A stretch of DNA of 64,000 nucleotides from Planctomycetota bacterium (GTDB lineage Bacteria; Planctomycetota; Uabimicrobiia; Uabimicrobiales; Uabimicrobiaceae), in contig JAJDCR010000033.1 in NCBI GenBank assembly GCA_029260735.1, positions 1 to 64,000 of the forward strand, read 5' to 3'. Position numbers and translations under genes: made by a program. The notes under the pieces were generated by a model. That model had not been told where the DNA came from and ran no database searches. It worked only from the letters and a program-made list of their open reading frames with translations. Shown piece by piece: positions 24,669-34,425 of this stretch. Positions within the stretch are counted from its first letter, which is position 1. Each line of letters starts with the position of its first letter.

Positions 24669-27275
24669 ATGAGCAAAGAAAAAGAAGAGCACTTAGAGCC
24701 AAAGCAAACTCCAGAAGAAATGACAACTAACGAAACACAATCCAAAGAAAAAGCCCCCTCCTCTCCAACAGAGAAAGAAACCCCTTCAAAAGACAATATA
24801 GACAAGAAAATCAAAGTAATCCAAGAAAAAGAATACACCATTCTTTCTGAGAAAGAGGCTTTGGAAAAAATCCACAAGGGAGAGCCCCTAGAGAAGAACT
24901 ACATTGAGTCGCTGACTTTAGGGAATTCTCAAGCCAAGGTAATTTATAAAGAGAAAGTTATTTTTACCAATTGTGCCATTGGAAAAATCAACTTCCAGAA
25001 TACTCACTTTGAAGAGGTTCTTCTTTTTGAAAGCGTTCATTTTGAGAGCAGCGTTTCTTTTGAGCGTAGTGCTCACTGTCAGGGCAACGTTTCCTTTCGC
25101 TCCTGTCACTTTGAGAAATCCTGGGAAGCTAAGCAAGTTAGCTTCCCTAAGGGTTTGACCATTGTAAACTCAAAGCTGGAGGGGGAATGTCTTTTGGACG
25201 AGGTTGAGGTTCAAGGGGAAACGCGTTTGATTTTGTCAAACTTTCAGAAACGACTTTCTCTGCGCAAATCAAATCTGGATATTCTTCTTCTTCATGAAAG
25301 CGAATTTCATATCTCCTCGGATATTACAGACTGTCATATCCAGAAAAAGCTGCGCTCAGACAAAATTATTACCCGAGATCGCTTTATTCTCCAAAATGTA
25401 GTTATAGAAGGACCTGCTTCTTGGGAAAAAATCCAAGCCCAAGGAGGAGCTTTTCAACTCATCAATTGTCATTTCCAAGGAAAAGTACTTTTTAACAATT
25501 CTTCTTTTGCCTGCAAATTTTCTTCTAAGCGTTCTGTCTTTGAACGCCATGTTTCTTGGCAAGGAGTCACTTTTGAGCGGGAAAGTGCCTTTACCGAATC
25601 TCGCTTTGAGCGACAGGTTTGCTTTGACCAAGTCCAGTTCCAAGGTGCGGCTTACTTTAACGATGCTTACATGGAAAACGCTTCTTTTCATAACTCTATT
25701 TTCTCTGCCCCTGTCAGCTTTGAGCGTTTACGGTCAGAAGGTGAGTTTTTATGCTACAACATTGATTTTCAAGATGAGGTTAAATTCACTTTTTGTGAAA
25801 TGAATGGACGGGTCTCATTCAGCAATATTGCCAAATTTAGAGGGAAAGCGGACTTCTACCGAGGAACTTTTCGCGGAAGTGTTTGGTTTCTAGGAGCCCA
25901 ATTCTCCGACGTTTCTTTTGCCAATACAAACTTTGAAGCCCAAGTTTATTTTAGCTTTGACCGAAACACCCTCAATGAAAGAAACCGACGACGAAAAAAA
26001 GGAGCCACCGAATTTGCCATCCAATACGCTTCCGTTTTTCAAGGGGAAACCAATTTCACCAACACTCTGTTTTACCGCAAGGCTGTTTTTGAGAATGTTT
26101 TCTTTAAAAAATTTGCCAACTTTGAGAACGCTTACTTTGCCGAAGAGAGTAATTTTGAAAACTCTCATTTCCTCGAAGGAGCCACTTTCCGAGGAAGTTT
26201 TTGCAGCCAAGAGCTGAACTTCACCAAAGTTGTCTTTGACGACTATGTTAGTTTTGACCTATCGAATATCAATCGTCGTCTCAACTTAACCGATGCTAAT
26301 ATCGACAAAGGAATCTCCTTTTACCATGCTGTTATTGATGTTGTCGTCGTAGAAAAAGAGCAGATTAAAAACCGCCTAATTTATGAAGGGCTTATCCCGG
26401 GGCAAAAACACCGCTGCCATTTCATGCGAGTAAAAGAAGAGTATCTAATTTTAAAAGAAAGCTTCAACCAACGAGGGAAATTCGACGAAGAAGACTGGGC
26501 CTATTATCGCTACCGGCTGAACGATCGTCGGTCCATTACCCAAAAAGCTTGGCGCTCTCTCACCGGAAAATCTATCTTAGCGGTTCAAGATGATGTTCCT
26601 CAAGACGAACCAGAAGACAGCCTTCAATTTTTAGAGAATGCCCGCCGTCCTCTTGGTAACGTCGAAAAGAAAATCCAATACTACGAACGAAAATTAGAAA
26701 AGCTGGAAGAGCAAGAAACAAAGGTTACTGCCCAGGAGAAAAGCGACAAAAAAGAAAAATCCTTAGCCCGTATCCGCAAACAAAGAGACGATATTAGAAT
26801 ACAAAAAAGTGAACAGCTCAAGAAAATCAGCAGCTTAGAAGAGGCTCAAAAAGTAATCGAAGGCTCTATTGAACTAGACCAAGAACGCATCAAAAAAGTC
26901 CACGAAAGTAAAGAAAAAGCCTATAGTAAAATAGAAGCCTGCGGATGTATCTTTCGTAATATTTGGTGGAAGCTGGTCGACTGGGGCACGGGTTATGGAA
27001 TGAAGCCCTTTCGCATAGGGTTACTTGCCTTTGCTGTAATAGTCCTTTTTGCCGGAGTATTTCATTTCTCAGGAGAAGCCTACCCAGGAGGAAAGATCAC
27101 CGGACAATTCTCTGACTGGCTTCACTTTAGTGCTATGGCCTTTGCAACTTCCAGTCCCGAGGGTGACATTGCCTACAGCTCAAAAATTAAGTTTTTTATT
27201 ATGAGCGAGGCCTTGCTCGGACTGTTTTTAATGGCCTTGTTTGTCGGTTGCTATACTCGTAAAATTATTCGATAA
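24669..27275 (+). CDS. Pentapeptide-like beta-helix protein with C-terminal ion-channel-like domain
   Basis: An 868-residue protein. The N terminus (1-60) is Glu/Lys-rich and disordered. Residues about 85-560 have a repeating F-x-x-x-x-F rhythm (for example NTHFEEVLLFESVHFESSVSF and later FANFENAYFAEESNFENSHF) that fits a pentapeptide-type beta helix. A long charged coiled coil follows (about 660-750). The C terminus has one membrane helix (FRIGLLAFAVIVLFAGVF), a re-entrant-like segment (DWLHFSAMAFATSSPEGDIAY) and a second helix (FFIMSEALLGLFLMALFVG). This arrangement resembles two-helix potassium channels with a degenerate filter. AAGG precedes ATG. The kinase gene follows after 13 bases. 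Confidence 0.75.
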   Translation: MSKEKEEHLEPKQTPEEMTTNETQSKEKAPSSPTEKETPSKDNIDKKIKVIQEKEYTILSEKEALEKIHKGEPLEKNYIESLTLGNSQAKVIYKEKVIFTNCAIGKINFQNTHFEEVLLFESVHFESSVSFERSAHCQGNVSFRSCHFEKSWEAKQVSFPKGLTIVNSKLEGECLLDEVEVQGETRLILSNFQKRLSLRKSNLDILLLHESEFHISSDITDCHIQKKLRSDKIITRDRFILQNVVIEGPASWEKIQAQGGAFQLINCHFQGKVLFNNSSFACKFSSKRSVFERHVSWQGVTFERESAFTESRFERQVCFDQVQFQGAAYFNDAYMENASFHNSIFSAPVSFERLRSEGEFLCYNIDFQDEVKFTFCEMNGRVSFSNIAKFRGKADFYRGTFRGSVWFLGAQFSDVSFANTNFEAQVYFSFDRNTLNERNRRRKKGATEFAIQYASVFQGETNFTNTLFYRKAVFENVFFKKFANFENAYFAEESNFENSHFLEGATFRGSFCSQELNFTKVVFDDYVSFDLSNINRRLNLTDANIDKGISFYHAVIDVVVVEKEQIKNRLIYEGLIPGQKHRCHFMRVKEEYLILKESFNQRGKFDEEDWAYYRYRLNDRRSITQKAWRSLTGKSILAVQDDVPQDEPEDSLQFLENARRPLGNVEKKIQYYERKLEKLEEQETKVTAQEKSDKKEKSLARIRKQRDDIRIQKSEQLKKISSLEEAQKVIEGSIELDQERIKKVHESKEKAYSKIEACGCIFRNIWWKLVDWGTGYGMKPFRIGLLAFAVIVLFAGVFHFSGEAYPGGKITGQFSDWLHFSAMAFATSSPEGDIAYSSKIKFFIMSEALLGLFLMALFVGCYTRKIIR

Positions 27276-27288
27276 AGAGGAGAAATTA

Positions 27289-29922
27289 ATGTCGATAGAA
27301 ACAACTTGGTTTTTAAAATCTCCCGATGGAAAAGGGATCTATGGCCCTTACCCCCTGGAGGAAGTCCAAAAAGCCTGGCAAGTGGGGAAAATTAAAAACG
27401 AAGTGCTTGTTTCTCCTGATAAAACGAGTTGGTCGCAAGTGGGACAAATTATCCCTTCTACAATATCGGGATTAGAAGAAACGAATATAGAAGACTATGT
27501 TGTCCCCGAAAAATTTTCTCACTACAAAATAATGAGAGAACTTGGGCGAGGAGGAATGGGCGTTGTTTACAAAGCAATGGACACTAGAGTCAATCGAGTA
27601 ATTGCTCTAAAAGTACTACTGCCTGGCCACTGGGGGCAAGATGAACGGAGCATTCAAAGATTTCGCAGAGAAGCGGAGCTCACCGCTCAGCTTTCTCACC
27701 CTAATATTGTTCAAGTTTTTGATGTAGGAGATAGTCCCCAACCTTTTTTAGCGATGGAATTTATCGAGGGGGACTCTCTCTATCAACTTTTAAGCAAGGG
27801 ATTTTTATCGCTCAAAGATAAGGTTCAAATCTTTCGCAAAATATGCCTAGGGATGGAATGTGCTCACAAAGAAAAGATTATCCATCGCGACTTAAAGCCG
27901 AGTAACATTTTAATGGATAAGCAGGGAAATCCTAAGATTAGCGATTTTGGTTTGGCTCGTAGTGGCCAGAGCAAAGAAGATCGCCTTTCTCTAACGGGAG
28001 AAGTATTAGGGACTCCTCAATATATGGCTCCGGAACAAGCCGAAAGTAAAAGAGTCAACCATCGCGCTGATATCTATTCTCTAGGAGCTGTTCTTTACGA
28101 ATTGATCACCAATCGACCCACTTTTGAGGGCGATAGTGTCATCAATATCCTTTCTCAGCTAGCAACGAATGATCCCTTACCGCCACGTCTTCTCAATCCC
28201 GATATTCCCAAAGATTTAGAAATGATCTGCCTCACTTGCCTCCAAAAAAATCCTCGTAAGAGATATGATAGTACAGGAGCTTTACGCAGGGACATAGAGC
28301 GGTATCTGGAAAATCGACCCATTTCCGTTCGCCCTCCTTCTCCTTGGGAACGAAGTTGGAAATGGATGCAACGCAATAAATTAATCAGCGTTTCTACTCT
28401 AATAATATCCATTGCTCTAATCATTTCATCCTTTCTTTTGTATCAGAAAGTGCAATTGCAAAAGCAATTGGTCAGCGAAGCCTACCAAAATGGCTGTGAT
28501 TATTTTCAGAATCACGACTTTACTGCGGCCAAAGAACTCTTTCGATCTGTCGAAGTCGATGATTATCGAGCGGACTGGATGCAAGGTATTTTAGCTTTGA
28601 TCCAGGGAGACAGAGAAAAAGCCCAGAGAAATTTCCAAAAAACTCTTGAGCGATCTACTAGAGCTAAAGAGCAAGGGAAACTTTTACTTCTTTTAGCTTT
28701 AACCGAATCATCCTCACAACGAGCTCAGGCTTTGGCAAAAAAAGCTGGAGAAATTCTTGGTTATAGCTCTAAAGCTAACTCTCAAAATATAGAGAAATGG
28801 GGAGAAAAAAATGCATTGGGAGACAAAATCTGGTTTCGTCGGCCTCTATCAGAAAGAGAGCATAGTATTTTAAGAGCTCGGTTCTATAGTTTAATTTCTT
28901 TAGTTCCCAACAATGTGGCTCGGGCCGCTTTTGATCGATTGCAAAGTGAAAGCCATACTATTTCTCTAGAGGAAGCTCTGCATTTAGATTTAACTAAAAT
29001 TCATTTTTTACTTTCCTCTCAAGTTCCATCTTGGCTGCAAGCTTTTAGGAAGCATTATCCCGATCAACTTCTTGAAATAAAAGAGATGGCCTTTTATGTT
29101 AAGAAAAAATGGATTTTAGACATGGCAAGTCCTTACTGGGCCCACCTGCCTTTTGCTAAGCAAGAAGAGTATGCTACTCTTTATCAAAGTGAATACGTTC
29201 GCCAACTAAATATTTCTAAAGAACAAGAGTTTTCCATTGGTAAAGGGAAAATGGCTATGCTCCTCATCCCTCCAGGACAGTTTCTCCAAGGAACGGCCTA
29301 CAGCGAAGGAGAAGATGGGCCCCAGCATCAGGTTGTTATAAGTAAGGCTTTTTGGCTAAGTAAAACGGAAACCACTCGGCAGCAATGGCAATATATAGAA
29401 CCTTCTTACAATCTGACAAAAGAAAAGGCAAAAAGAGAAGATGCCAACTTATCACCCCAGAGCCCGATGGTTTTTATTTCTGCAGAGCATATAACCTCTG
29501 TTTTGAGCAAAGAAGAGAGGTTTTCTCTTCCTAATGAATCTCAATGGGAATATGCCTGTAAAGCAGGTTATAGTAGAGCGTGGATTGTCAGAGCAGATTC
29601 TCATAAATACTTAAAGTTTTCCGAGAATACACAAGGCGGCAAAAATCGTAAACCTCATGAAGTAGCAACAACAAGACCAAATAAATGGGGGCTTTACAAT
29701 ATGTGGGGCAATGTTTCTGAGTTTTGCGATGCTTTTGTTCCGTACGAAGAAACGAGAAGAGTAGACCCTCCCTTTAACAGTAAAATTAGCAATGTTTCCG
29801 TAAGAGGCGGATATGCACATAGCAACTTAACCCACTGCCGGGCGACCTATCGCTTGCGGATCAGAGACGATAAAATTCGTCATCCTTTTATTGGATTTCG
29901 ATTAATGTTAAAAGCGGAGTGA
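27289..29922 (+). CDS. Ser/Thr protein kinase with GYF-like and FGE-sulfatase-like domains
   Basis: A membrane kinase of about 877 residues. The ATG at 27289 has AGGAG 6 bases upstream and is preferred over the in-frame ATG at 27241 inside the upstream gene. Residues 6-50 form a GYF_2-like domain (GPYPLEEVQKAWQVGKI). The kinase (about 75-340) has the GRGGMG loop, HRDLKPSN with catalytic Asp201 and DFG from Asp219. One membrane helix lies near 364-385. A helical sensor region precedes a C-terminal formylglycine-generating-enzyme-like domain (IPPGQFLQGT, LPNESQWEYA, GLYNMWGNVSEFC, SVRGGYA, HPFIGFRL). The FGE part is probably a ligand- or redox-sensing module. It is coupled with the channel-like gene. 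Confidence 0.9.
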   Translation: MSIETTWFLKSPDGKGIYGPYPLEEVQKAWQVGKIKNEVLVSPDKTSWSQVGQIIPSTISGLEETNIEDYVVPEKFSHYKIMRELGRGGMGVVYKAMDTRVNRVIALKVLLPGHWGQDERSIQRFRREAELTAQLSHPNIVQVFDVGDSPQPFLAMEFIEGDSLYQLLSKGFLSLKDKVQIFRKICLGMECAHKEKIIHRDLKPSNILMDKQGNPKISDFGLARSGQSKEDRLSLTGEVLGTPQYMAPEQAESKRVNHRADIYSLGAVLYELITNRPTFEGDSVINILSQLATNDPLPPRLLNPDIPKDLEMICLTCLQKNPRKRYDSTGALRRDIERYLENRPISVRPPSPWERSWKWMQRNKLISVSTLIISIALIISSFLLYQKVQLQKQLVSEAYQNGCDYFQNHDFTAAKELFRSVEVDDYRADWMQGILALIQGDREKAQRNFQKTLERSTRAKEQGKLLLLLALTESSSQRAQALAKKAGEILGYSSKANSQNIEKWGEKNALGDKIWFRRPLSEREHSILRARFYSLISLVPNNVARAAFDRLQSESHTISLEEALHLDLTKIHFLLSSQVPSWLQAFRKHYPDQLLEIKEMAFYVKKKWILDMASPYWAHLPFAKQEEYATLYQSEYVRQLNISKEQEFSIGKGKMAMLLIPPGQFLQGTAYSEGEDGPQHQVVISKAFWLSKTETTRQQWQYIEPSYNLTKEKAKREDANLSPQSPMVFISAEHITSVLSKEERFSLPNESQWEYACKAGYSRAWIVRADSHKYLKFSENTQGGKNRKPHEVATTRPNKWGLYNMWGNVSEFCDAFVPYEETRRVDPPFNSKISNVSVRGGYAHSNLTHCRATYRLRIRDDKIRHPFIGFRLMLKAE

Positions 29923-29924
29923 CC

Positions 29925-29959
29925 AAAAAAAAAATCCCACGCATTGCGTGGGATTTTTT
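29925..29959. terminator. Bidirectional terminator between kinase and Kelch genes
   Basis: A 10-bp stem (atcccacgca with tgcgtgggat) is flanked by A and T runs on both sides, so it can end the plus-strand kinase transcript and the minus-strand Kelch transcript. Confidence 0.85.
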
Positions 29960-29993
29960 GGAATAAAGCTTAGTCGTAAAGCTTAGTCAAAAA

Positions 29994-31646
29994 CTAGGGC
30001 ATCGTAAAGGTAACAACTCCCCGTCCAAAACAGAAGCGAGAGTTATCGGTATACTGCCATTGAAAAACTCCATCCACTTCACTGGTTGTTTCTTCGCCTC
30101 TGCGAGGAAAAATTTTTGAGTGAAAACGAACTGGTTTTTCTGGTAGACGAACAAAATGAACACGTTCATTTTTGTCCTTGCGCTTAGCTTTACCAACAGG
30201 AAAGCCATAAATAACCTTTGCTGGGTTATCTTTCATTCCGCTAACAGTTAAGCTAATATTACGAGCAACAGTCTTCGATTTATTTCTAATTTTGAGGTAA
30301 AGAACCTTAACTTCCTCTAAGTTCTTTTCCACCTCTTGGCGATTACGCGTTGTCGAAGTAAGAACTTCAAAAGAGCCCAGTTTACGATCAAGTCTATCAG
30401 CTTTTAGCTCTTTTAGGCTTGCTCTACGGTTCATCACTCCACTAAGTAAAACATCTTCAACATTGCGAACTCCACAATGCCCTTTCTTTTTGATAGCAGA
30501 AAGACAGAGCTTAGCATCTTCTTCCGCCCAAACAAGTTTAACCTTTAGCTCGGGCTGAGCTTCGGTAAATTCAACTCGCAATACCGTTGTTTGGCATCGA
30601 CGTAGAGAAGCAATTTGCACAACAACTTCTTTATCATTTGCGGGAGGTTCGGGAGCTTCTGGATCAAAAACAATTTTAGTGTCTGTCGTTACTCCCCCGC
30701 TGACACCTCCGAAAAGAAGAATGTCAACATTACGCGACGCTTCAGTAGAAAAGGAAAAACTGTTTAGGAAATCTTCTTCTCCTGATGACAAAACAATGGC
30801 AGCAGCACTGGTCACGGATTGAGCTAAATCAGCTTGCTGAGTCCAAACTTGAGTTTCGACATTAAATGCCCAAACATCACTTAGTTCACTATCGGTGCTA
30901 TCTTCTCCTCCGATAATAAACATTGAACTACCATCGTTAGTATAAGCTTGGTCTGAGCGGGCAGGAGGTTGATCGGTTTCGAATTTTCCCCAAGCATCAA
31001 TCTGAGGATTGTATCCCCATGTTTCTGCTAGTGGTACTCCATTGAAGTCAACACCACCAAAAATGTAAAAGAGATCATTCAGAACCGCGGCACTATGACC
31101 AGAACGAGGAGCCTCTGGTAAAGTCTGAAGTTGTGTCCAAATGTTTGTTTGGGGATTGTATCTCCAAAGATCAGGAAAAGGACCACTTTCATTTGTTCCC
31201 CCAAAAAACATAATTTGTCCGTCGCTTAATGTTTCGGTTGTATGTTCTCTACGAGGATTGGGCGCAAGAGGAGCATCGGGAACTTGCGACCAAGAATTGG
31301 TTGCAGGGTCAAAAACATGGATGTCAGTGAGAGTAGCATTGCCTTCACCTTCTCCATAAAAAACGTACATTTTTCCGTCACTAGCCGCAGCACTATGCTC
31401 ACGACGAGGAGGAGGAGGATTTTCTGCCAATACCTCTGTAAATTCTCCTCCTTCGACTAAGAAAAGATCGTTCAAAAGAGGAGCTTCTCGACCTTCGTCC
31501 GCTCCTTGCCCACCAAAAAGGAACTGTTTGCCATCTATTTCAACGATGGTATGTCCAGATCGGGCAGGAGGGCTCTGAGCCCAAGAAGAAACCAAAGCTA
31601 AAGAGAGGATAGCAATGATTAAAAAACTAATTTTTTTATGATTCAT
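29994..31646 (-). CDS. Secreted Kelch-repeat protein
   Basis: A protein of about 550 residues. I favour the ATG at 31646 because it begins a clean signal peptide (KKISFLIIAILSLALVSSWA); GGAGGT lies about 13 bases upstream, rather far. A longer frame begins at 31706. Residues about 45-320 contain five to six Kelch blades (repeats of R-x-x-H-x/S, F-G-G and N-x-W-x-Q), which fold as a beta propeller. The C-terminal 200 residues are beta-rich with no assigned family and contain a CGVRNVEDV segment. It is likely periplasmic or surface-exposed and involved in binding. Confidence 0.85.
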   Translation of the reverse strand: MNHKKISFLIIAILSLALVSSWAQSPPARSGHTIVEIDGKQFLFGGQGADEGREAPLLNDLFLVEGGEFTEVLAENPPPPRREHSAAASDGKMYVFYGEGEGNATLTDIHVFDPATNSWSQVPDAPLAPNPRREHTTETLSDGQIMFFGGTNESGPFPDLWRYNPQTNIWTQLQTLPEAPRSGHSAAVLNDLFYIFGGVDFNGVPLAETWGYNPQIDAWGKFETDQPPARSDQAYTNDGSSMFIIGGEDSTDSELSDVWAFNVETQVWTQQADLAQSVTSAAAIVLSSGEEDFLNSFSFSTEASRNVDILLFGGVSGGVTTDTKIVFDPEAPEPPANDKEVVVQIASLRRCQTTVLRVEFTEAQPELKVKLVWAEEDAKLCLSAIKKKGHCGVRNVEDVLLSGVMNRRASLKELKADRLDRKLGSFEVLTSTTRNRQEVEKNLEEVKVLYLKIRNKSKTVARNISLTVSGMKDNPAKVIYGFPVGKAKRKDKNERVHFVRLPEKPVRFHSKIFPRRGEETTSEVDGVFQWQYTDNSRFCFGRGVVTFTMP

Positions 31647-32129
31647 GATTTTGCTTGAGACCTCCACAGTCATAAAAATTAAAGATACCTCTGCATTTGG
31701 TATCACAAATGGTGTGTATCTGACGAAACAGAAAGTATATATCTAGGTAAAATACTAGTGCAAAAAAAGGGCCAAAGAGAACTTTTTTCACTTTCTTTTT
31801 TCGCCTATAGATTTCCTTGCTTTCCTCGGTACCATTAGAAAAATCAAGCTTTTCGGAAAGGAAAACTTCGTTACATATTGTAACTAAATGTTTCAAATTT
31901 TCACTTTACTCCGAAATTTTATAGATTAGAAGAGTAGATCTTTATTATAATAGGGCAAATATATTAGACAAAGCGCTTTTTGGGAAAATTTGGGAATTAA
32001 GGGGCTATCTAAAAAATAATTTTTACTTAACTTTTTACTTAACTAGAAGTGTTGTGATTTAATTAACACTTCCTCTCTAGCTCTTGAAAATTATTTCATA
32101 GATAGGTCGTCTATTTTTGTTAGGTTGTT
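31647..32129. other. Divergent intergenic region without a gene
   Basis: No convincing gene. A minus-strand open frame at 31636-31896 overlaps the Kelch start and is not supported by a ribosome binding site. A direct repeat of ttttacttaac occurs twice near 32020-32043. The region must hold the promoters for the Kelch gene and the histidine kinase. Confidence 0.5.
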
Positions 32130-34253
32130 ATGATGGACTTACTACTTGCTTTACTTGACGAAGATCATACACAAATTAATTCGTATACTTTAAAAAATGC
32201 CTACTCCTATAAAATAGGACGAGGAGATGAATGCGAAATACAAATCGAAGACAAGAGCGTCTCCAACGTTCATTGCTCTGCTTACTGCCAAGACGGAGCT
32301 GTTTTTATCCAAGACGAGGGGAGTTCAAATGGAACTTATGTTAATGGACAGAAAGTAACCACTTCTTCTATTTCGGTGGGAGATTTAGTGCAAGTGGGCA
32401 TGATTACTCTTAAATTAAAAATTGCCAATATGAGCTTCAATGATCTCTTGGTTAATAATAAGGGTAATCTCGCAGAAACAGAGACAATCACAGAACCTCC
32501 GACCGAGAGAAAAAATATCAAAGAAAACCAAATTCATTACATCAAAGAAAATCAAGATCCCACCTTCAGCATGGATATAGACTCTCAAACGATGCAACGG
32601 AACATCCGTTTACTTCACGAAGTGGGTAAATTAGTTAACTCCTCCTTTTCTCCAGAAGAGTTACTCCAACCTCTTTTAAGAACTATCCTGATGACTTTGA
32701 AGCTGGAACGAGGCTCCATTTTTTTACAGCGTAAACCAGATGATGATGAATTGCTTTCTGCCTATTGCCACTGTTCTTCCCAGAATGGTGATTTTTCCGA
32801 CGACAAATTTGCTTTAGGTCGCTCTGTCGTCGAAAAAGCATTACAAAGATCCATCGGTACCATTAGCTCAAATATCATTTCCGACGAAGGAACTCAATCT
32901 GTTCCCTGCCAAAACCGAGTAAGAATTCTTTCTGTTCTCTGCGTACCAATGAAAGCTCAAGAAGGAAGTATAGGCGCACTTTATTTTGATTCTTTAACCG
33001 AAGAAGAAAAATTCAAAAAGCCAGATTTAGATTTACTGACAGCTTTAGGTAGACAAGCGGCCTTGGCCATCCAAAATAAATGGGTTGAGCAAGAATTGAT
33101 CGAGCAAGAACGTAGCCAAAGAATACAGGAGCAAAAGGCTGTCGAAATGAGAGCCGAAATGACAGAGAAAAAGTATTTTATGCTTGTCGAAAATATTCCC
33201 GATGCTGTCTGGAGCTCTGATCAATACGGTAATATACGCTACCTTAGTCCAAACATCGAGACCATAACGGGCTACACTAGCCAAGAAATTGAACTCAAAT
33301 TTGGCTTTGGTTTTGGAGAAATTCATCCCGAAGATGAAGATCAAGTCCGAGAAGGTTTTATGGAACTATTTTCCTTAAACAAGAGTTTTGATTTAGAGTA
33401 TCGTATTCGGCGTAAAAACGATAAATGGATTTGGGTTCATAATCGAGCTTCTTCAACCTATGTAGACGATGGTTTTTTTTACGCCGACGGAGTTCTTTCT
33501 GACGTAACACAAAGACGGCGATATGCTGAAGAGCTCCAAAGAAGTAACCGCGAACTACAAAGTTTTGCAAACATTGCAGCCCACGATTTACAAGAACCTT
33601 TACGGAAACTACAAGTATTCGGTTCTCGCCTTGAAAATCTCTGCCAAAATCGCTCAGATGAACAAGTTTCTATGTATGTTCATCGAATGGTCAAAGCTAG
33701 CCAAAGAATGCAAGACTTAGTTGGCGATCTTCTTGAGTTTTGTCGAGTTGATAAACCAGGAACCAGTATCAAAGTAGACTTAACTTCTGTTATAGAAGAA
33801 GTTCTCGATGACTTAGAAGTGCGAATCGATGATTTGGATGCAAAAATTTCTGTCGAAATCGAAGGCGAAGCTAAGTTTTATGGAGAAAAAATAAAAGCAA
33901 AACAAATTCTTCAAAATTTACTCAGCAATGCCCTTAAATTCCATCGTAAAGGAGTTGCTCCCTCTATCCAAGTCCAAGTAGTTCCTTGGCATAAAGATTC
34001 CTTAAAAATAGAAGTCCGCGATAATGGAATTGGATTTGAAGAAAAATATTTATCAAAAATATTCGATGTTTTTCAATGTCTCCATAGTCGTAATGAATAT
34101 GAAGGATCAGGAATTGGCCTTACTATTTGCCGAAAAATAGTGGAACAATACAAAGGAACCATCACCGCCCAAAGTGTTCCGGGAGAAGGAACAAAATTTA
34201 TAGTTATCTTACCTCTTGACAGCCGCGAACTAATAGAAGAGTACAACACCTAA
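32130..34253 (+). CDS. FHA-GAF-PAS sensor histidine kinase
   Basis: A 707-residue soluble sensor kinase. An FHA domain (about 25-95) has IGRGDECEIQI and VSNVHCSAYCQDG-SSNGTYVNG, the phosphothreonine-binding loops. A GAF domain follows (about 155-325), then a PAS domain (about 350-460; DAVWSSDQYGNIRYLSPNIE). A HisKA domain has the phospho-acceptor His near 485 in NIAAHDLQEPLRKL. The ATPase domain has LLSNALKFH, DNGIGF and GSGIGLTI. The FHA input suggests that it recognises a phosphorylated protein, and Ser/Thr kinases are nearby. No response regulator gene lies next to it. ATG 32130 or 32133 could be used. Confidence 0.92.
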   Translation: MMDLLLALLDEDHTQINSYTLKNAYSYKIGRGDECEIQIEDKSVSNVHCSAYCQDGAVFIQDEGSSNGTYVNGQKVTTSSISVGDLVQVGMITLKLKIANMSFNDLLVNNKGNLAETETITEPPTERKNIKENQIHYIKENQDPTFSMDIDSQTMQRNIRLLHEVGKLVNSSFSPEELLQPLLRTILMTLKLERGSIFLQRKPDDDELLSAYCHCSSQNGDFSDDKFALGRSVVEKALQRSIGTISSNIISDEGTQSVPCQNRVRILSVLCVPMKAQEGSIGALYFDSLTEEEKFKKPDLDLLTALGRQAALAIQNKWVEQELIEQERSQRIQEQKAVEMRAEMTEKKYFMLVENIPDAVWSSDQYGNIRYLSPNIETITGYTSQEIELKFGFGFGEIHPEDEDQVREGFMELFSLNKSFDLEYRIRRKNDKWIWVHNRASSTYVDDGFFYADGVLSDVTQRRRYAEELQRSNRELQSFANIAAHDLQEPLRKLQVFGSRLENLCQNRSDEQVSMYVHRMVKASQRMQDLVGDLLEFCRVDKPGTSIKVDLTSVIEEVLDDLEVRIDDLDAKISVEIEGEAKFYGEKIKAKQILQNLLSNALKFHRKGVAPSIQVQVVPWHKDSLKIEVRDNGIGFEEKYLSKIFDVFQCLHSRNEYEGSGIGLTICRKIVEQYKGTITAQSVPGEGTKFIVILPLDSRELIEEYNT

Positions 34254-34425
34254 GTGGGGAATCAAAAGTTCTAAACTAAAATGTCAAAAAACTTTTGGTT
34301 TCTCACCTACTATCTTGCCGAGTAGCAAAACACTCAGAAAAGTTCCCTCCTATCCTTAAACCAAGAAAACTACTAAAATAAGTAGTTTTCTTGAATTCCA
34401 TAAAACTCTCACAAGGAAATAAAGA

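Noticed and set aside
31636..31896. 86-residue minus-strand frame upstream of the Kelch gene
   Set aside because: It overlaps the Kelch signal peptide in another frame and lacks a clear start signal.
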